In this document: positions 54,183 through 63,278 of the stretch, in pieces | Layout: each line of letters begins with the position of its first letter | How positions within the stretch are numbered: position 1 is the first letter of the stretch | NCBI RefSeq assembly: GCF_900105205.1 | Contig: NZ_FNSQ01000005.1 | Coordinates: 1,984,001 to 2,048,000, forward strand | Direction: 5' to 3' | Length of the DNA: 64,000 bases | Origin: Microbacterium hydrocarbonoxydans | Lineage (GTDB): Bacteria > Actinomycetota > Actinomycetes > Actinomycetales > Microbacteriaceae | Program-made: the position numbers and the translations under genes | Notes under the pieces: generated by a model | Databases searched by the model: none | Told to the model about the DNA's origin: nothing | The model's input: the letters and a program-made list of their open reading frames with translations, nothing else

Positions 54183-54760
54183 CAGCGACCAGCTCACCCA
54201 GCCCGGGGCCGATGATCGCGATCGTCTACGAATCGCTGTTCGGCAACACTCGTCTCATCGCAGAAACAATCGCGGACGGCATCCGAGAACAACACATGCC
54301 CGTGACCGTCGTGCCCGTCGCGAAAGCAGCCGCTCTCCCAGAATGCGATGTCCTCGTGGTGGGAGCTCCCACCCACGCACACTCGTTGAGCAGCCCGGCA
54401 TCACGCACAGAAGCCGAACGATGGGCGCTCAATCCCTCGAGGCACCTGGCGCTCGAGAGCGGGAGTCTGACCACAGGAGTCCGAGAGTGGATCGAGCTAC
54501 CGCCCGCCGCACGACACGGCTACGTGGCCTTCGATACTCGTGTCGACATGCCCCGCATCTTCACCGGCGCTGCGTCATCCGCGATCGGTAGGCGGTTGAA
54601 GAAGCACGGGCTGCGCGAGGTGCTCGCAGCGGAGAGCTTCCTCGTGGATAAGGACAGTCATCTCCTCCCGGACGAGCATGACCGCGCACTGCGCTGGGGC
54701 CGTGAGATCGCGGCAACAACACGGGCGCTGACAGGCCCCTCGACGCGCGTGCACACGTGA
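54179..54760 (+). CDS. Flavodoxin-family protein
   Basis: 193 residues. MIAIVYESLFGNTRLIAETIADGI is the flavodoxin FMN phosphate loop (S/T-x-x-G-N-T-x). VLVVGAPTHAHSLSSP is the second FMN loop and GYVAFDTRVDMPRIFTGAASSAIGRRL the third. It probably carries electrons at low potential or acts as an FMN-dependent redox protein in the hypoxic state. It is the second gene of a coupled unit, followed by the MBL gene whose GTG overlaps its stop. Confidence 0.88.
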   Translation: MTATSSPSPGPMIAIVYESLFGNTRLIAETIADGIREQHMPVTVVPVAKAAALPECDVLVVGAPTHAHSLSSPASRTEAERWALNPSRHLALESGSLTTGVREWIELPPAARHGYVAFDTRVDMPRIFTGAASSAIGRRLKKHGLREVLAAESFLVDKDSHLLPDEHDRALRWGREIAATTRALTGPSTRVHT

Positions 54761-56190
54761 ACGCCACGAATACGCGTCAGCCGCGGACAACATCAGGCGC
54801 TAGCCTCGCCTTCCTCGGCGGCGCCGATACCGTGACCGGGTCACGCTACCTCGTCACTGACTCCACCTCACGGGTTCTGGTCGATTGCGGTCTGTTCCAA
54901 GGCTTCAAGGTGCTGCGCCAGCGCAACCGTGCTCCGTTCCCGGTTCCACCGAGCTCGATCGACGCAGTCGTTCTCACCCATGCTCATCTCGATCACTCCG
55001 GGTATCTTCCGGCGCTCGTGCGCGATGGGTACCGCGGACACATCTACGCGAGCGAGGGCACAGCGGCTCTCTGCCGGATCATGCTCCTGGACAGCGCGCA
55101 CCTGCTGGAGGAGGAGGCGCGTCACGCCGCACGGCATGGATGGTCCAGGCATGAAAAGCCGCGACCCCTCTATACGGTCGATGACGCAAAGGCGGCACTC
55201 GAACGATTCGTCGCCGTACCCGAAGGGGAAGCGGTGTCGTTGGCGGGTTCGATGACCGCGAGACTTCTCGGTGCCGGCCACATCCTCGGGGCAAGCAGCG
55301 TCTACCTCGACGTCGACGCACGGCGGGTGTGCTTCACCGGCGACCTCGGCCGCTCGGACGACCCCCTCATGCGCGCCCCTCACGCGTTCGAAGGAGCAGA
55401 CGTCCTTGTCACCGAGTCGACCTATGGAGATCGCCGACACGCCAAGGTCGATCCCGAAGAGCAGCTGCGTGACATCGTGAATCGCACCGTCCATCGTGGG
55501 GGAGTGGTGCTGATCCCGGCGTTCGCTGTGGGGCGTACGGAGACAGTACTTCTGCACCTGTCGCGGCTTCGGGAACGCGGGGCGATCCCCGACGTGCCTA
55601 TCTATGTCAACAGTCCCATGGCGGTCAGTGTCGCCGACATCTATCGCAACCGTCCTGAGCAACACCGCATATCGAAGGATGAAGTCGAGCGGATCTACGA
55701 TCTCGCGACCTTCGTCCGGAGCGTCGATGAATCGAAACTCCTCAACCTGAGGGGCGGCCCCATGATCATCGTCTCCGCGAGCGGGATGCTCGAGGGTGGA
55801 CGCATCTTGCACCATCTCCGCGCCTACGGACCCGAGCACCGCAACACCATCGTCCTGACTGGTTATCAGGCCGGGGGCACACGCGGCGATCGACTTCTTG
55901 CGGGGGAGCGGTCTCTCCGAATCTTCGGTAACGATGTGCCGATCCGGGCCGAGGTCGCGATGATCGATGCGATGTCCGCTCATGCGGATGCCGACGATCT
56001 CCTCGCATGGATGAAGGCGGCTCCGCATCCGCCCCAGGCCGTATACGTCACCCACGGCGAACCTTCCGCTGCGGACACTCTCAGGCTCAGAATCGAACGG
56101 GAGTTGGGGTGGCCGGCTCGGGTGCCCGATCAAGAGCAGCAAGTTCAGATCACGGAGCACCATGCAGCTGCGCACGCGATGTCGGCCTGA
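54757..56190 (+). CDS. Metallo-beta-lactamase/beta-CASP RNase-like protein
   Basis: 477 residues. MBL motif 2 is THAHLDH (about 74-80), then LGAGHILGASSVYL and FTGDLGRSDDPLM. The beta-CASP region has LVTESTYGDR, VVLIPAFAVGRTETVL and IIVSASGMLEGGRILHHL, and the C-terminal RMMBL block has MSAHADADDLLAWM and VYVTHGEPSAADTL. This architecture is that of RNA-processing exo/endonucleases (YSH1/CPSF-like), so it is not a flavodiiron protein despite the flavodoxin next to it. It starts at GTG 54757, coupled to the flavodoxin. Confidence 0.92.
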   Translation: MNATNTRQPRTTSGASLAFLGGADTVTGSRYLVTDSTSRVLVDCGLFQGFKVLRQRNRAPFPVPPSSIDAVVLTHAHLDHSGYLPALVRDGYRGHIYASEGTAALCRIMLLDSAHLLEEEARHAARHGWSRHEKPRPLYTVDDAKAALERFVAVPEGEAVSLAGSMTARLLGAGHILGASSVYLDVDARRVCFTGDLGRSDDPLMRAPHAFEGADVLVTESTYGDRRHAKVDPEEQLRDIVNRTVHRGGVVLIPAFAVGRTETVLLHLSRLRERGAIPDVPIYVNSPMAVSVADIYRNRPEQHRISKDEVERIYDLATFVRSVDESKLLNLRGGPMIIVSASGMLEGGRILHHLRAYGPEHRNTIVLTGYQAGGTRGDRLLAGERSLRIFGNDVPIRAEVAMIDAMSAHADADDLLAWMKAAPHPPQAVYVTHGEPSAADTLRLRIERELGWPARVPDQEQQVQITEHHAAAHAMSA

Positions 56191-56226
56191 TACATGAGAT
56201 CAGCAGCTTCGTCGACGCTGCGGCGA

Positions 56227-56240
56227 AGGACCTTCGACCC
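56227..56240 (+). promoter_or_regulatory. DosR-like box (AGGACCTTCGACCC)
   Basis: 60 bases upstream of the alcohol dehydrogenase ATG, after the MBL gene. Confidence 0.55.
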
Positions 56241-56299
56241 GACCAGTGCGCCTGCACAGCGAAAGACTTCGAGCGTACCCACCCCGTCAAGGAGGAATG

Positions 56300-57358
56300 A
56301 TGCGAGCAGCAGTTGTCTCAGAGTTCGGTTCACCGGCGCACGTCGACGAGCGTCCGATCCCACAGCCCGGTGCCGGCCAGGTCCTGATCCGCTTGGAAAC
56401 GTGCGGACTCTGTCACACCGACATCCATGCGATGCGTGGAGACTGGCCTGTGAAGCCGAACCTGCCTCTGGTCCCGGGCCACGAAGGCGTGGGGATCATC
56501 GAGCAGATCGGCGACGGTGTGACCGGCCGTACTGTCGGGCAGCGGGTGGCGATGCCCTGGCTCGGCCACGCGTGCGGGGAATGCCGCTACTGCGTCAGCG
56601 GCCGAGAGAACCTCTGCGAGGGGCAGTACAACAACGGCTACGCCGTCGACGGAGGGTTCAGCGAGTACATGCTTGCCGATGCCCGCTTCGCCACCCCCGT
56701 TCCTGACGGTGTCAGCGCCCTCGACGCCGCGCCTCTCACCTGTGCCGGAGTCACCACCTATGCGGCGATCAAGAACGCACGCGTCACGCCCGGAGAGACA
56801 GTCGCCATCTTCGGTGTCGGTGGACTCGGACACCTCGCGGTCCAGTACGCACGCCTGGTCGGTGCGAAAGTCATCGCAGTGGATGTCACCACTGAGAAGC
56901 TCGACTTGGCCACTGAGCTTGGAGCGGATCATGTCGTCAACGCGCGCGACACGGACCCGGTACGGGCGATCCGGGATCTCGGCGGAGCGGACGTCGTCGT
57001 GGTCCTCGCCGTCGCGCCGGCAGTCTTCCATCAGGCATTCAGCTCCCTGAATCGCGGAGGCAGACTCGTACTCGTCTCGCTGCCAGCCGGAGGGGAGCTG
57101 ACCGTGCCGGTCTTCGACACCGTCCTGAAGGGGATCAGCATCATCGGCTCCATCGTCGGCACGAGACAGGACCTCGCCGAGGTGTTCGCCCTGCATGCTG
57201 CAGGGCGAACACGGGTGGTCACTGAGACACGCGAACTTCAGAGCGTGAACTCCTCCGTCGACGAGGTGCTCGCCGGTACGGTGCCCGCTCGTCTTGTGTT
57301 CCAGTACCACACCGCGGACGTCGTGCCGGTCCGAGAGCCCGCTACGGCAGGTCGTTGA
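56300..57358 (+). CDS. Zinc-dependent alcohol dehydrogenase (AdhP type)
   Basis: 352 residues from the second of two tandem ATGs (56300, five bases after GGAGGA). Catalytic zinc ligands are Cys35 in ETCGLCHTD and His61-Glu62 in GHEGVG. The structural zinc cysteines are in CGECRYCVSGRENLC (92, 95, 98, 106), and the NAD-binding motif is FGVGGLGHLAVQYA. It resembles NAD-linked AdhP. In the inferred hypoxic regulon it would reoxidise NADH by reducing aldehyde. It ends the island. Confidence 0.93.
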   Translation: MRAAVVSEFGSPAHVDERPIPQPGAGQVLIRLETCGLCHTDIHAMRGDWPVKPNLPLVPGHEGVGIIEQIGDGVTGRTVGQRVAMPWLGHACGECRYCVSGRENLCEGQYNNGYAVDGGFSEYMLADARFATPVPDGVSALDAAPLTCAGVTTYAAIKNARVTPGETVAIFGVGGLGHLAVQYARLVGAKVIAVDVTTEKLDLATELGADHVVNARDTDPVRAIRDLGGADVVVVLAVAPAVFHQAFSSLNRGGRLVLVSLPAGGELTVPVFDTVLKGISIIGSIVGTRQDLAEVFALHAAGRTRVVTETRELQSVNSSVDEVLAGTVPARLVFQYHTADVVPVREPATAGR

Positions 57359-57762
57359 GGGATTGCGGGCTGAGATCTCTATGTGGGAGCCAGCCAGCCC
57401 CGAATCATGTCACAACCCGAGAACATGGATCTGATTGTCGACGACAGCGACGCCGGTAGTCTGAATAGCCGTTCTTGCCGTGGCCATTCAGCGAGAAGTT
57501 GAAGTGAGTCGGCGATGACGGCGATCAAGAGGGGCTGCGCCGCATGGCTGCGATAGATGGTCAAATTCTCGGCATGCGGCCACCTGAGTCCCCACAACTG
57601 TGGCGTTTTTCTTCACGTTAACCAGGCTTTTCCGTGACGCGCGCCACGCCTACTAGGCTGGATCTGAGCCAGCCGTCGACAATACGGCAACGCGAACTCG
57701 TGGCCAACCGCCAGCGCAGCAAGTGGATGGGGGATCACCGGCGAGTTCGCAGTTTCCGAGAA
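57359..57762. other. Intergenic stretch with no assignable gene
   Basis: About 400 bases between the dehydrogenase and the promoter region of the phosphatase gene. The base composition is visibly less GC-rich than the coding flanks. A 72-codon minus-strand frame exists (57379-57597) but has no recognisable similarity, ribosome site or codon pattern. I see no other feature. Confidence 0.4.
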
Positions 57763-57796
57763 TATGTCGTCTTCTATCTGACATAATGTGCATTAT
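57763..57796. promoter_or_regulatory. Overlapping inverted repeats upstream of the phosphatase gene
   Basis: TATGTC (57763-57768) and GACATA (57780-57785) are inverted copies 11 bases apart. ATAATG-TG-CATTAT (57783-57796) is a second perfect inverted repeat overlapping the first. This AT-rich block lies about 45 bases before the ATG and looks like an operator for a dimeric repressor. Confidence 0.45.
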
Positions 57797-57840
57797 CGGC
57801 TTATCCGTAATCCGCTCAGAGACGATGAGAGGCTAAGCCG

Positions 57841-58566
57841 ATGACCACTGAGATCCGAATCGACGGACTGGCCAACGCTCGCGACCTCGGCGGCCTCACA
57901 CGTCAGGACGGGAGCACGACGCCCTCAGGTGTCTTCCTGCGATCTGAATCGCTGGGCCATGTGAGTCGCTCTGGCTGGCAGACCATCCGTGCCTCTGGAG
58001 TGCGAACCGTCATCGATCTGCGCCGTCCGTCCGAGAGATCCACCGACGTGCCAGCGGATCTGGTCTACCGATGCGTCGATCTCGACGGCGCCGACGAGAC
58101 CGAGTTCTGGACCGAGTACGAAGCTGACGGACGCTGGGCCACGCCGCTGTACTATTCCGCGCATCTGCATGCACTGACGCATCGGACGGCCGACGTGCTC
58201 AGGACGATCGCCGACGCACCTCCGGGTGCCATCCTGTTCCATTGCTCAGCCGGCTGGGACCGCACCGGACTCGTCGCGGCCCTGCTGCTCAGGGCACTCG
58301 ATACCTCCGTCGACGACGCCGTCGCCGACTACATGCGGTCGTTCGAGAATGCCCCGCGGATGGAGCGACTTCACGGCCGCTCGTTCGAGGCGAACGCACG
58401 ACGCAGAGTACTCGAGGCACACGGCCATACGGCCGAGTCGGCTTTTCTCGAGGCATACGAGAACCTCGACCTCTCAGCCTGGTTCGACATGTCGGGAATC
58501 GACACTGGCACCCGCGACGCTATCTGGACATGGCGCGGAGCCGTTCCCCCACCCCGCGAGAATTGA
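57841..58566 (+). CDS. Tyrosine-protein phosphatase (PF13350-like)
   Basis: 241 residues. The N-terminal NARDLGGLTRQDG is typical of this bacterial group, TVIDLRRPSER follows, and the active site HCSAGWDRTG carries Cys135 and Arg141 of the CX5R loop. Members dephosphorylate phosphotyrosine and in some cases phosphoinositides. No signal peptide. It lies outside the DosR-like island and has its own putative operator. Confidence 0.92.
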   Translation: MTTEIRIDGLANARDLGGLTRQDGSTTPSGVFLRSESLGHVSRSGWQTIRASGVRTVIDLRRPSERSTDVPADLVYRCVDLDGADETEFWTEYEADGRWATPLYYSAHLHALTHRTADVLRTIADAPPGAILFHCSAGWDRTGLVAALLLRALDTSVDDAVADYMRSFENAPRMERLHGRSFEANARRRVLEAHGHTAESAFLEAYENLDLSAWFDMSGIDTGTRDAIWTWRGAVPPPREN

Positions 58567-58599
58567 CTGCATTGCTCCCGCCGTCTGCGCCCGAGACCC

Positions 58600-58926
58600 T
58601 CAGTCCAGGTCGTAGGACTGCCGGTCGTCAACCTCCAGCGGCTGACTCGTGGGCGACTCGAGACCGCGGGTCAGCTGACGGAGCCGTGCGACCAGCTCGG
58701 CATCCTCGATCTCCGGACCTTCTCCGATCGCCGTCTTGGAAACGATCTGGCTGGCAGGACCGATGAGGAACTTGGCAGTGATCACAGACCCGTCTTCGGA
58801 CCGCACCGGGATCTCGACGACCTCTGCGCGCTCGTCGTCTCCCAGCGCGCGGCTGTATGCCAGCAGCGCGTCCGCGATGTCGTCTCCAGTGAGGTATTCG
58901 TCTCCGGCGTAGATGATCGTCTGCAT
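58600..58926 (-). CDS. Hypothetical protein, 108 aa
   Basis: No named family recognised. Acidic soluble protein: MQTIIYAGDEYLTGDDIADALLAYSRALG, then VVEIPVRSEDGSVITAKFLIGPASQIVSKT, with a C-terminus LTRGLESPTSQPLEVDDRQSYDLD. Codon use is normal for the genome, and the gene is bounded by convergent and divergent neighbours. Confidence 0.7.
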   Translation of the reverse strand: MQTIIYAGDEYLTGDDIADALLAYSRALGDDERAEVVEIPVRSEDGSVITAKFLIGPASQIVSKTAIGEGPEIEDAELVARLRQLTRGLESPTSQPLEVDDRQSYDLD

Positions 58927-59032
58927 CCTCCCGTTCTAGCGCTTTCCGATCACGGCGGTGATCACCCTTGATCGCGGTTCGAGTTTTTGCTACAACGACC
59001 GCAACGACGGGCTGGTCCCCGACGCACCTCGG

Positions 59033-59038
59033 TAGGGT
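59033..59038 (+). promoter_or_regulatory. -10 element (TAGGGT) for the methyltransferase gene
   Basis: TAGGGT ends six bases before GTG 59045, fitting a leaderless transcript. Confidence 0.45.
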
Positions 59039-59044
59039 CGTCCT

Positions 59045-59890
59045 GTGAACGGAAGCAACGTCGACATCGAATGGCAGGCCGCGCGCGACGCGAACCATGA
59101 CAACTGGAACGATCGTGTGCCACTGCACGAGACGGCCTACGGTCTCGACGCGTTCGACGACCCGAACCACCTGAGCGACGTCGTGCGAGACGATCTCCCG
59201 GTGCTCAGCCGGCTCCTGCCGTCCGGATCGCTCACGGGACTCGACCTGTGCCATCTGCAGTGCCACATCGGAACGGACACCATCTCGCTGGCGCGCGCGG
59301 GCGCGACGGTCACCGGAGTCGACTTCTCGGCCCCGGCGCTGGCCGTCGCGGCCGAGCTCGCGAGCCGTTCCGGCATCGAGGCGACCTGGGTCGAGACGGA
59401 TGTGCTGGATGCCCGAACCGCCGTCAGCGGCGACTTCGACGTCGTGTACTCGAGCATCGGCACGATCACCTGGCTCGCGGATCTCGATCGCTGGGCCACC
59501 CAGATCGTCGGTCTGCTGCGCCCCGGCGGCACGTTCTTCATCCGCGATGGGCACCCCGCGCTCTATGCCCTCGACGAGGACGCTCCCACGCTGACCACCC
59601 GCTACGCGTACTTCGGGGACGGACGCGCACAGCAATGGGATGACGAATCGACCTACGTCGGCGATGGAACGGTCGCGCACCCCCGCACGTACGAGTGGCC
59701 GCACCCGCTTTCGGAGATCATCGGAGCTCTCCTGCGTGCTGGGCTGCGACTCATCCACTTCGATGAAGGGCGGACACTCCCCTGGCGGTTCAGCTCACGC
59801 ATGGTCGAAGTAGCCGGAGGCTTCGCCTGGCCCGAGGCGGAACGGAACCTGATCCCCTGCACCTACACGATCGTCGCCCGCAAGGATTGA
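59045..59890 (+). CDS. Class I SAM-dependent methyltransferase
   Basis: 281 residues. SLTGLDLCHLQCHIGTDTISLARAGATVTGVDFSAPAL includes motif I (the usual GxGxG is replaced by CHLQCHIG, as in a known subgroup). Motif II-III is ATWVETDVLDARTA, then VVYSSIGTITWLADLDRWA and GLLRPGGTFFIRDG. The substrate is unknown. It is convergent with the UvrA-like gene, 14 bases apart. Confidence 0.88.
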   Translation: MNGSNVDIEWQAARDANHDNWNDRVPLHETAYGLDAFDDPNHLSDVVRDDLPVLSRLLPSGSLTGLDLCHLQCHIGTDTISLARAGATVTGVDFSAPALAVAAELASRSGIEATWVETDVLDARTAVSGDFDVVYSSIGTITWLADLDRWATQIVGLLRPGGTFFIRDGHPALYALDEDAPTLTTRYAYFGDGRAQQWDDESTYVGDGTVAHPRTYEWPHPLSEIIGALLRAGLRLIHFDEGRTLPWRFSSRMVEVAGGFAWPEAERNLIPCTYTIVARKD

Positions 59891-59904
59891 CCGACACCTG
59901 CCGC

Positions 59905-62256
59905 TCAGGCGCCGACGTAGGCGGCGAGGTGCTCCCCCGTCACCGTGGACTTCGCGGCGACCAGGTCGGCCGGGATGCCCTCGAAGACCACCCGTCCGCC
60001 GTCGTGACCCGCGCCGGGACCGATGTCGATGATCCAGTCGGCGTGCGCCATGACCGCCTGGTGATGCTCGATCACGATCACCGTCTTGCCGGAGTCGACG
60101 AGACGATCCAGCAGTCCGAGGATGTTCTGCACATCGGCCAGGTGGAGCCCGGTGGTCGGCTCGTCGAGGACGTAGGTGTCACCCTTCTCCCCCATCTGGA
60201 TCGCGAGCTTGATGCGCTGACGCTCACCACCGGACAGCGTCGAGAGCGGCTGTCCGAGTGAGAGATAGCCGAGGCCGACGTCCTCGAGCCGCCCGAGGAT
60301 CGCTGCCGCCGCTGGCAGCTTCGCCTCGCCCTCAGAGAAGAACGTCCGCGCCTCCGACACCGGCAGATCGAGCACCTGCGTGATGTCCTTGCCCGCCAGC
60401 GTGTACTCGAGCACGGCGGCCTGGAAGCGCTTGCCCCCGCAGTCCTCGCACGGTGTCTCGATCGTGTCCATGAAGCCGAGTTCCGTGATGATCACGCCCG
60501 CGCCCTTGCACGTCGGGCACGCTCCCTCGGAGTTGGCGCTGAACAGGGCGGGCTTCACGCCGTTCGCCTTGGCGAACGCCTTGCGGATCGGCTCGAGCAG
60601 CCCGGTGTAGGTGGCGGGGTTGCTGCGACGCGACCCCTTGATCGCCCCCTGATCGATCGCGACGACCCCGTCCAGCTTCGAGACGGACCCGTGGATCAGG
60701 GAGCTCTTGCCAGACCCGGCCACACCGGTCACCACGGTCAGGATGCCGGTGGGAATGTCGACATCGACATCCTGGAGATTGTTGGCCGACGCTCCGCGAA
60801 CCTCGATGGCGCCGCCGGCGGCGCGGACTGACGGCTTGAGTGTCGCTCGGTCGTCGAGGTGCAGCCCGGTACGGGTCCCGCTGGCCTTGAGTCCCTCGAC
60901 CGTGCCCTCGAAGCAGATCTCTCCCCCGGCGCTTCCTGCGCCAGGACCGAGATCGACGACGTGGTCGGCGATCGCGATGGTCTCCGGCTTGTGCTCCACG
61001 ACGAGCACCGTGTTCCCCTTGTCGCGCAGCTGAAGCAGCAGCGTGTTCATCCGCTGGATGTCGTGCGGGTGCAGCCCGATCGTCGGCTCGTCGAACACGT
61101 AGGTGACATCGGTCAGCGACGAACCGAGATGCCGCAGCATCTTGATGCGCTGCGCCTCTCCCCCGGACAGGGTCCCCGACGGCCGGTCCAGGCTGAGGTA
61201 TCCGAGTCCGAGCGTCACGAAGGCGTCGAGGTTGGCGCTCAGCGCCTCCAGCAGCGGTGCGGCGCCGGGAAGACGCAGCCCGCGCACCCACTCCGCGAGG
61301 TCGGTGACCTGCATCCGACACGCGTCGGCGATGCTCACGCCGTCGATCTTCGACGAGCGCGCGCCCTCGGTGAGGCGCGTGCCATCGCACTCCGGGCACG
61401 TGGCGAAGGTCGCCACACGCTGCACGAAGGCACGGATGTGCGGCTGGAGCGCATCGACGTCCTTCGAGAGCATCGACTTCGTGATCTTGGGGATCAGCCC
61501 CTCGTAGGTCATGTTGATGCCGGAGATCTTGACCTTGGTGACCTCGCCGTAGAGGAACAGCTGACGCTGCTTATCCGTGAATTGCGAGATCGGCTTGTCC
61601 GCGGGATAGAACCCCGATGCCGAGAAGCCCTTCACCATCCAGCCGTCCGCCGTGTATCCCGGGACCATGATGGCGCCCTCGTCGAGGGACTTCGACTCGT
61701 CGACGATCTGCGCGAGGTCCAGGTCGGACACCACTCCCCTGCCCTCGCATCGCGGACACATGCCACCCAGATAGATCGCATCCTTGACGATCTTCTTCTC
61801 GCCCCCGGGTCCCGTCATCACCCCGCTGGCCTTCTGCGTGGGGATGTTGAACGAGAACGCGGTGGGTCCGCCGATGTACGGCTCCCCCAGCTTGCTGAAG
61901 AGGATCCGCAGCATGGCGTTCGCGTCGGTGACCGTGCCGACGGTCGACCGCGGGTTCGCGCCGAGGCGCTCCTGGTCGACGATGATCGAGGTCGTGAGCC
62001 CTTCCAGGACGTCGACATCCGGACGGGGTACCGACGGCATGAAACCCTGCACGAAGGCGCTGTAGGTCTCATCGATCATCCGCCGTGATTCCGCGGCGAT
62101 CGTGTCGAAGACGAGTGAGCTCTTGCCCGATCCCGAGACACCGGTGAACACCGACAGACGTCGCTTCGGAATGTCGACGCTCACCTCTTTGAGATTGTTC
62201 TCGCGCGCGCCCTGGACGCGGATGATGTCATGGCCGTCTGCGGGATGCGTCGTCAT
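59905..62256 (-). CDS. UvrA-like ABC ATPase (DrrC/excinuclease-like)
   Basis: 783 residues, shorter than housekeeping UvrA (about 950). Two ABC modules: Walker A GVSGSGKSS (N-terminal) and GVAGSGKSS (C-terminal), signatures LSGGEAQRIKM and LSGGERQRIKL, Walker B FDEPTIGLHPHD and LDEPTTGLHLAD. Zinc cysteines appear as CPRCEGRG, CPECDGTR, CPTCKGAG and CEDCGG. It resembles the UvrA2/DrrC group that protects DNA against intercalating antibiotics. Housekeeping UvrA should be elsewhere. No drug-producing genes are nearby. Confidence 0.93.
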   Translation of the reverse strand: MTTHPADGHDIIRVQGARENNLKEVSVDIPKRRLSVFTGVSGSGKSSLVFDTIAAESRRMIDETYSAFVQGFMPSVPRPDVDVLEGLTTSIIVDQERLGANPRSTVGTVTDANAMLRILFSKLGEPYIGGPTAFSFNIPTQKASGVMTGPGGEKKIVKDAIYLGGMCPRCEGRGVVSDLDLAQIVDESKSLDEGAIMVPGYTADGWMVKGFSASGFYPADKPISQFTDKQRQLFLYGEVTKVKISGINMTYEGLIPKITKSMLSKDVDALQPHIRAFVQRVATFATCPECDGTRLTEGARSSKIDGVSIADACRMQVTDLAEWVRGLRLPGAAPLLEALSANLDAFVTLGLGYLSLDRPSGTLSGGEAQRIKMLRHLGSSLTDVTYVFDEPTIGLHPHDIQRMNTLLLQLRDKGNTVLVVEHKPETIAIADHVVDLGPGAGSAGGEICFEGTVEGLKASGTRTGLHLDDRATLKPSVRAAGGAIEVRGASANNLQDVDVDIPTGILTVVTGVAGSGKSSLIHGSVSKLDGVVAIDQGAIKGSRRSNPATYTGLLEPIRKAFAKANGVKPALFSANSEGACPTCKGAGVIITELGFMDTIETPCEDCGGKRFQAAVLEYTLAGKDITQVLDLPVSEARTFFSEGEAKLPAAAAILGRLEDVGLGYLSLGQPLSTLSGGERQRIKLAIQMGEKGDTYVLDEPTTGLHLADVQNILGLLDRLVDSGKTVIVIEHHQAVMAHADWIIDIGPGAGHDGGRVVFEGIPADLVAAKSTVTGEHLAAYVGA

Positions 62257-62283
62257 TGTCGTCCTCGATATCGGTGGACCGGG

Positions 62284-62694
62284 TCAGCCGGCCTGATTGA
62301 TACGGAGCAGATTTCCTGCGGGGTCTCGGAGTGCGCAGTCCCGCACCCCGTAAGGCTGGTCCATGGGTTCCTGCACGACATCGGCGCCTCGCTCGACCAG
62401 GCGCTCGAACAGCCCGTCGAGGTCGTCGCTCGCCAGGGTGAGCGCGCCGTAGCTGCCCTTGGCGATCAGCTCGAGGATGGTCTGCCGCTCGGTGTCGGTG
62501 ATGCCGGGGTCGGTCGCCGGCGGATGCAGGACGATCGACGTGCCGGGCTGCCCCTCGGGGCCGACCGTGATCCATCGGAGTCCGTCATAGCCGACGTCGT
62601 TGCGCACCTCGAACCCGAGGGCGTCACGATAGAAGCCGAGAGCCGCCTCGGCGTCGGTGTGCGGAAGGAATGCGTAGTGGATGCTGATGTTCAT
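62284..62694 (-). CDS. VOC-family (glyoxalase/bleomycin-resistance-like) protein
   Basis: 136 residues. ISIHYAFLPHTDAEAALGFYRDALGFEVRNDVGYDGLRWITVG is the paired beta-alpha-beta start, and the second half ends YGVRDCALRDPAGNLLRINQAG with the usual DPxGN. It is 4 bases behind the AraC-type regulator gene, so the two form an operon. Substrate unknown. Confidence 0.9.
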   Translation of the reverse strand: MNISIHYAFLPHTDAEAALGFYRDALGFEVRNDVGYDGLRWITVGPEGQPGTSIVLHPPATDPGITDTERQTILELIAKGSYGALTLASDDLDGLFERLVERGADVVQEPMDQPYGVRDCALRDPAGNLLRINQAG

Positions 62695-62698
62695 GGCT

Positions 62699-63139
62699 TC
62701 ACGTTAGATGTGCGTCCGTGCGCGGTGCTTCTTGATTCCTGATCGGTCTGATGACGTGCTTGGCCTGGAAGGTCGGTATGCCCTCCACATCGGCCGCGCG
62801 CTCACGGTACACGATGGGTGAGACACCCACGAGTTCCGTGAACCTCGTGCTGAAAGTCCCGAGCGACGAGCACCCCACGGCGAAGCAGACGTCGGTCACG
62901 CTCAGGTCGCCCCGCCGCAGCAGCGCCATGGCCCTCTCGATCCTCCGTGTCATGAGGTACGAGTAGGGAGACTCGCCGTAGGTCTCCTTGAAACGACGAC
63001 TGAGGTGCCCGGCCGACATATGCGCCCCTTTCGCGAGCGCCTCGACGTCGAGGGGTGACGCGTACTCCCTGTCGATCCGGTCGCGGACCTTGCGCATGGT
63101 CACCAGCTCGAGGATGCGCGCGTCGTCGTCCGGTGTCAC
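62699..63139 (-). CDS. AraC-family transcriptional regulator
   Basis: 146 residues from GTG 63139 (TPDDDARILELVTMRKVRDRID); a start at 63190 or 63250 would add a basic N-terminus. Two HTH motifs: SPLDVEALAKGAHMSAGHLSRRFKETYGESPYSYLMTRRIERA and LSVTDVCFAVGCSSLGTFSTRFTELVGVSPIVYRERA. There is no ligand domain, so it is a short AraC type. It probably regulates the VOC gene in the same unit. Confidence 0.9.
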   Translation of the reverse strand: MTPDDDARILELVTMRKVRDRIDREYASPLDVEALAKGAHMSAGHLSRRFKETYGESPYSYLMTRRIERAMALLRRGDLSVTDVCFAVGCSSLGTFSTRFTELVGVSPIVYRERAADVEGIPTFQAKHVIRPIRNQEAPRTDAHLT

Positions 63140-63278
63140 GTGATGATCTTGCCATGACGCGCGATGACGGCGTGTGAATGCGCGCGACATGGTCCGAGGC
63201 CCCTCCCCCACTTCCCCGTCCGACAGCGGTACCCTGTGAGCATCCCTCACAGGGATTTCTCAGAAAGGGTCCCCAACC

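Noticed and set aside
54179..56190. Flavodoxin plus metallo-beta-lactamase as a split flavodiiron NO/O2 reductase
   Set aside because: The MBL protein carries beta-CASP and RMMBL motifs typical of RNA nucleases, and no diiron-type ligand pattern is visible.
57379..57597. 72-codon minus-strand frame between the dehydrogenase and the phosphatase
   Set aside because: No ribosome site, no similarity and no codon signature, so not annotated as a gene.
59045..62256. Methyltransferase and UvrA-like gene as part of an antibiotic cluster with self-resistance
   Set aside because: No biosynthetic genes are nearby and the two genes are convergent. UvrA-like DrrC-type genes are common outside clusters.
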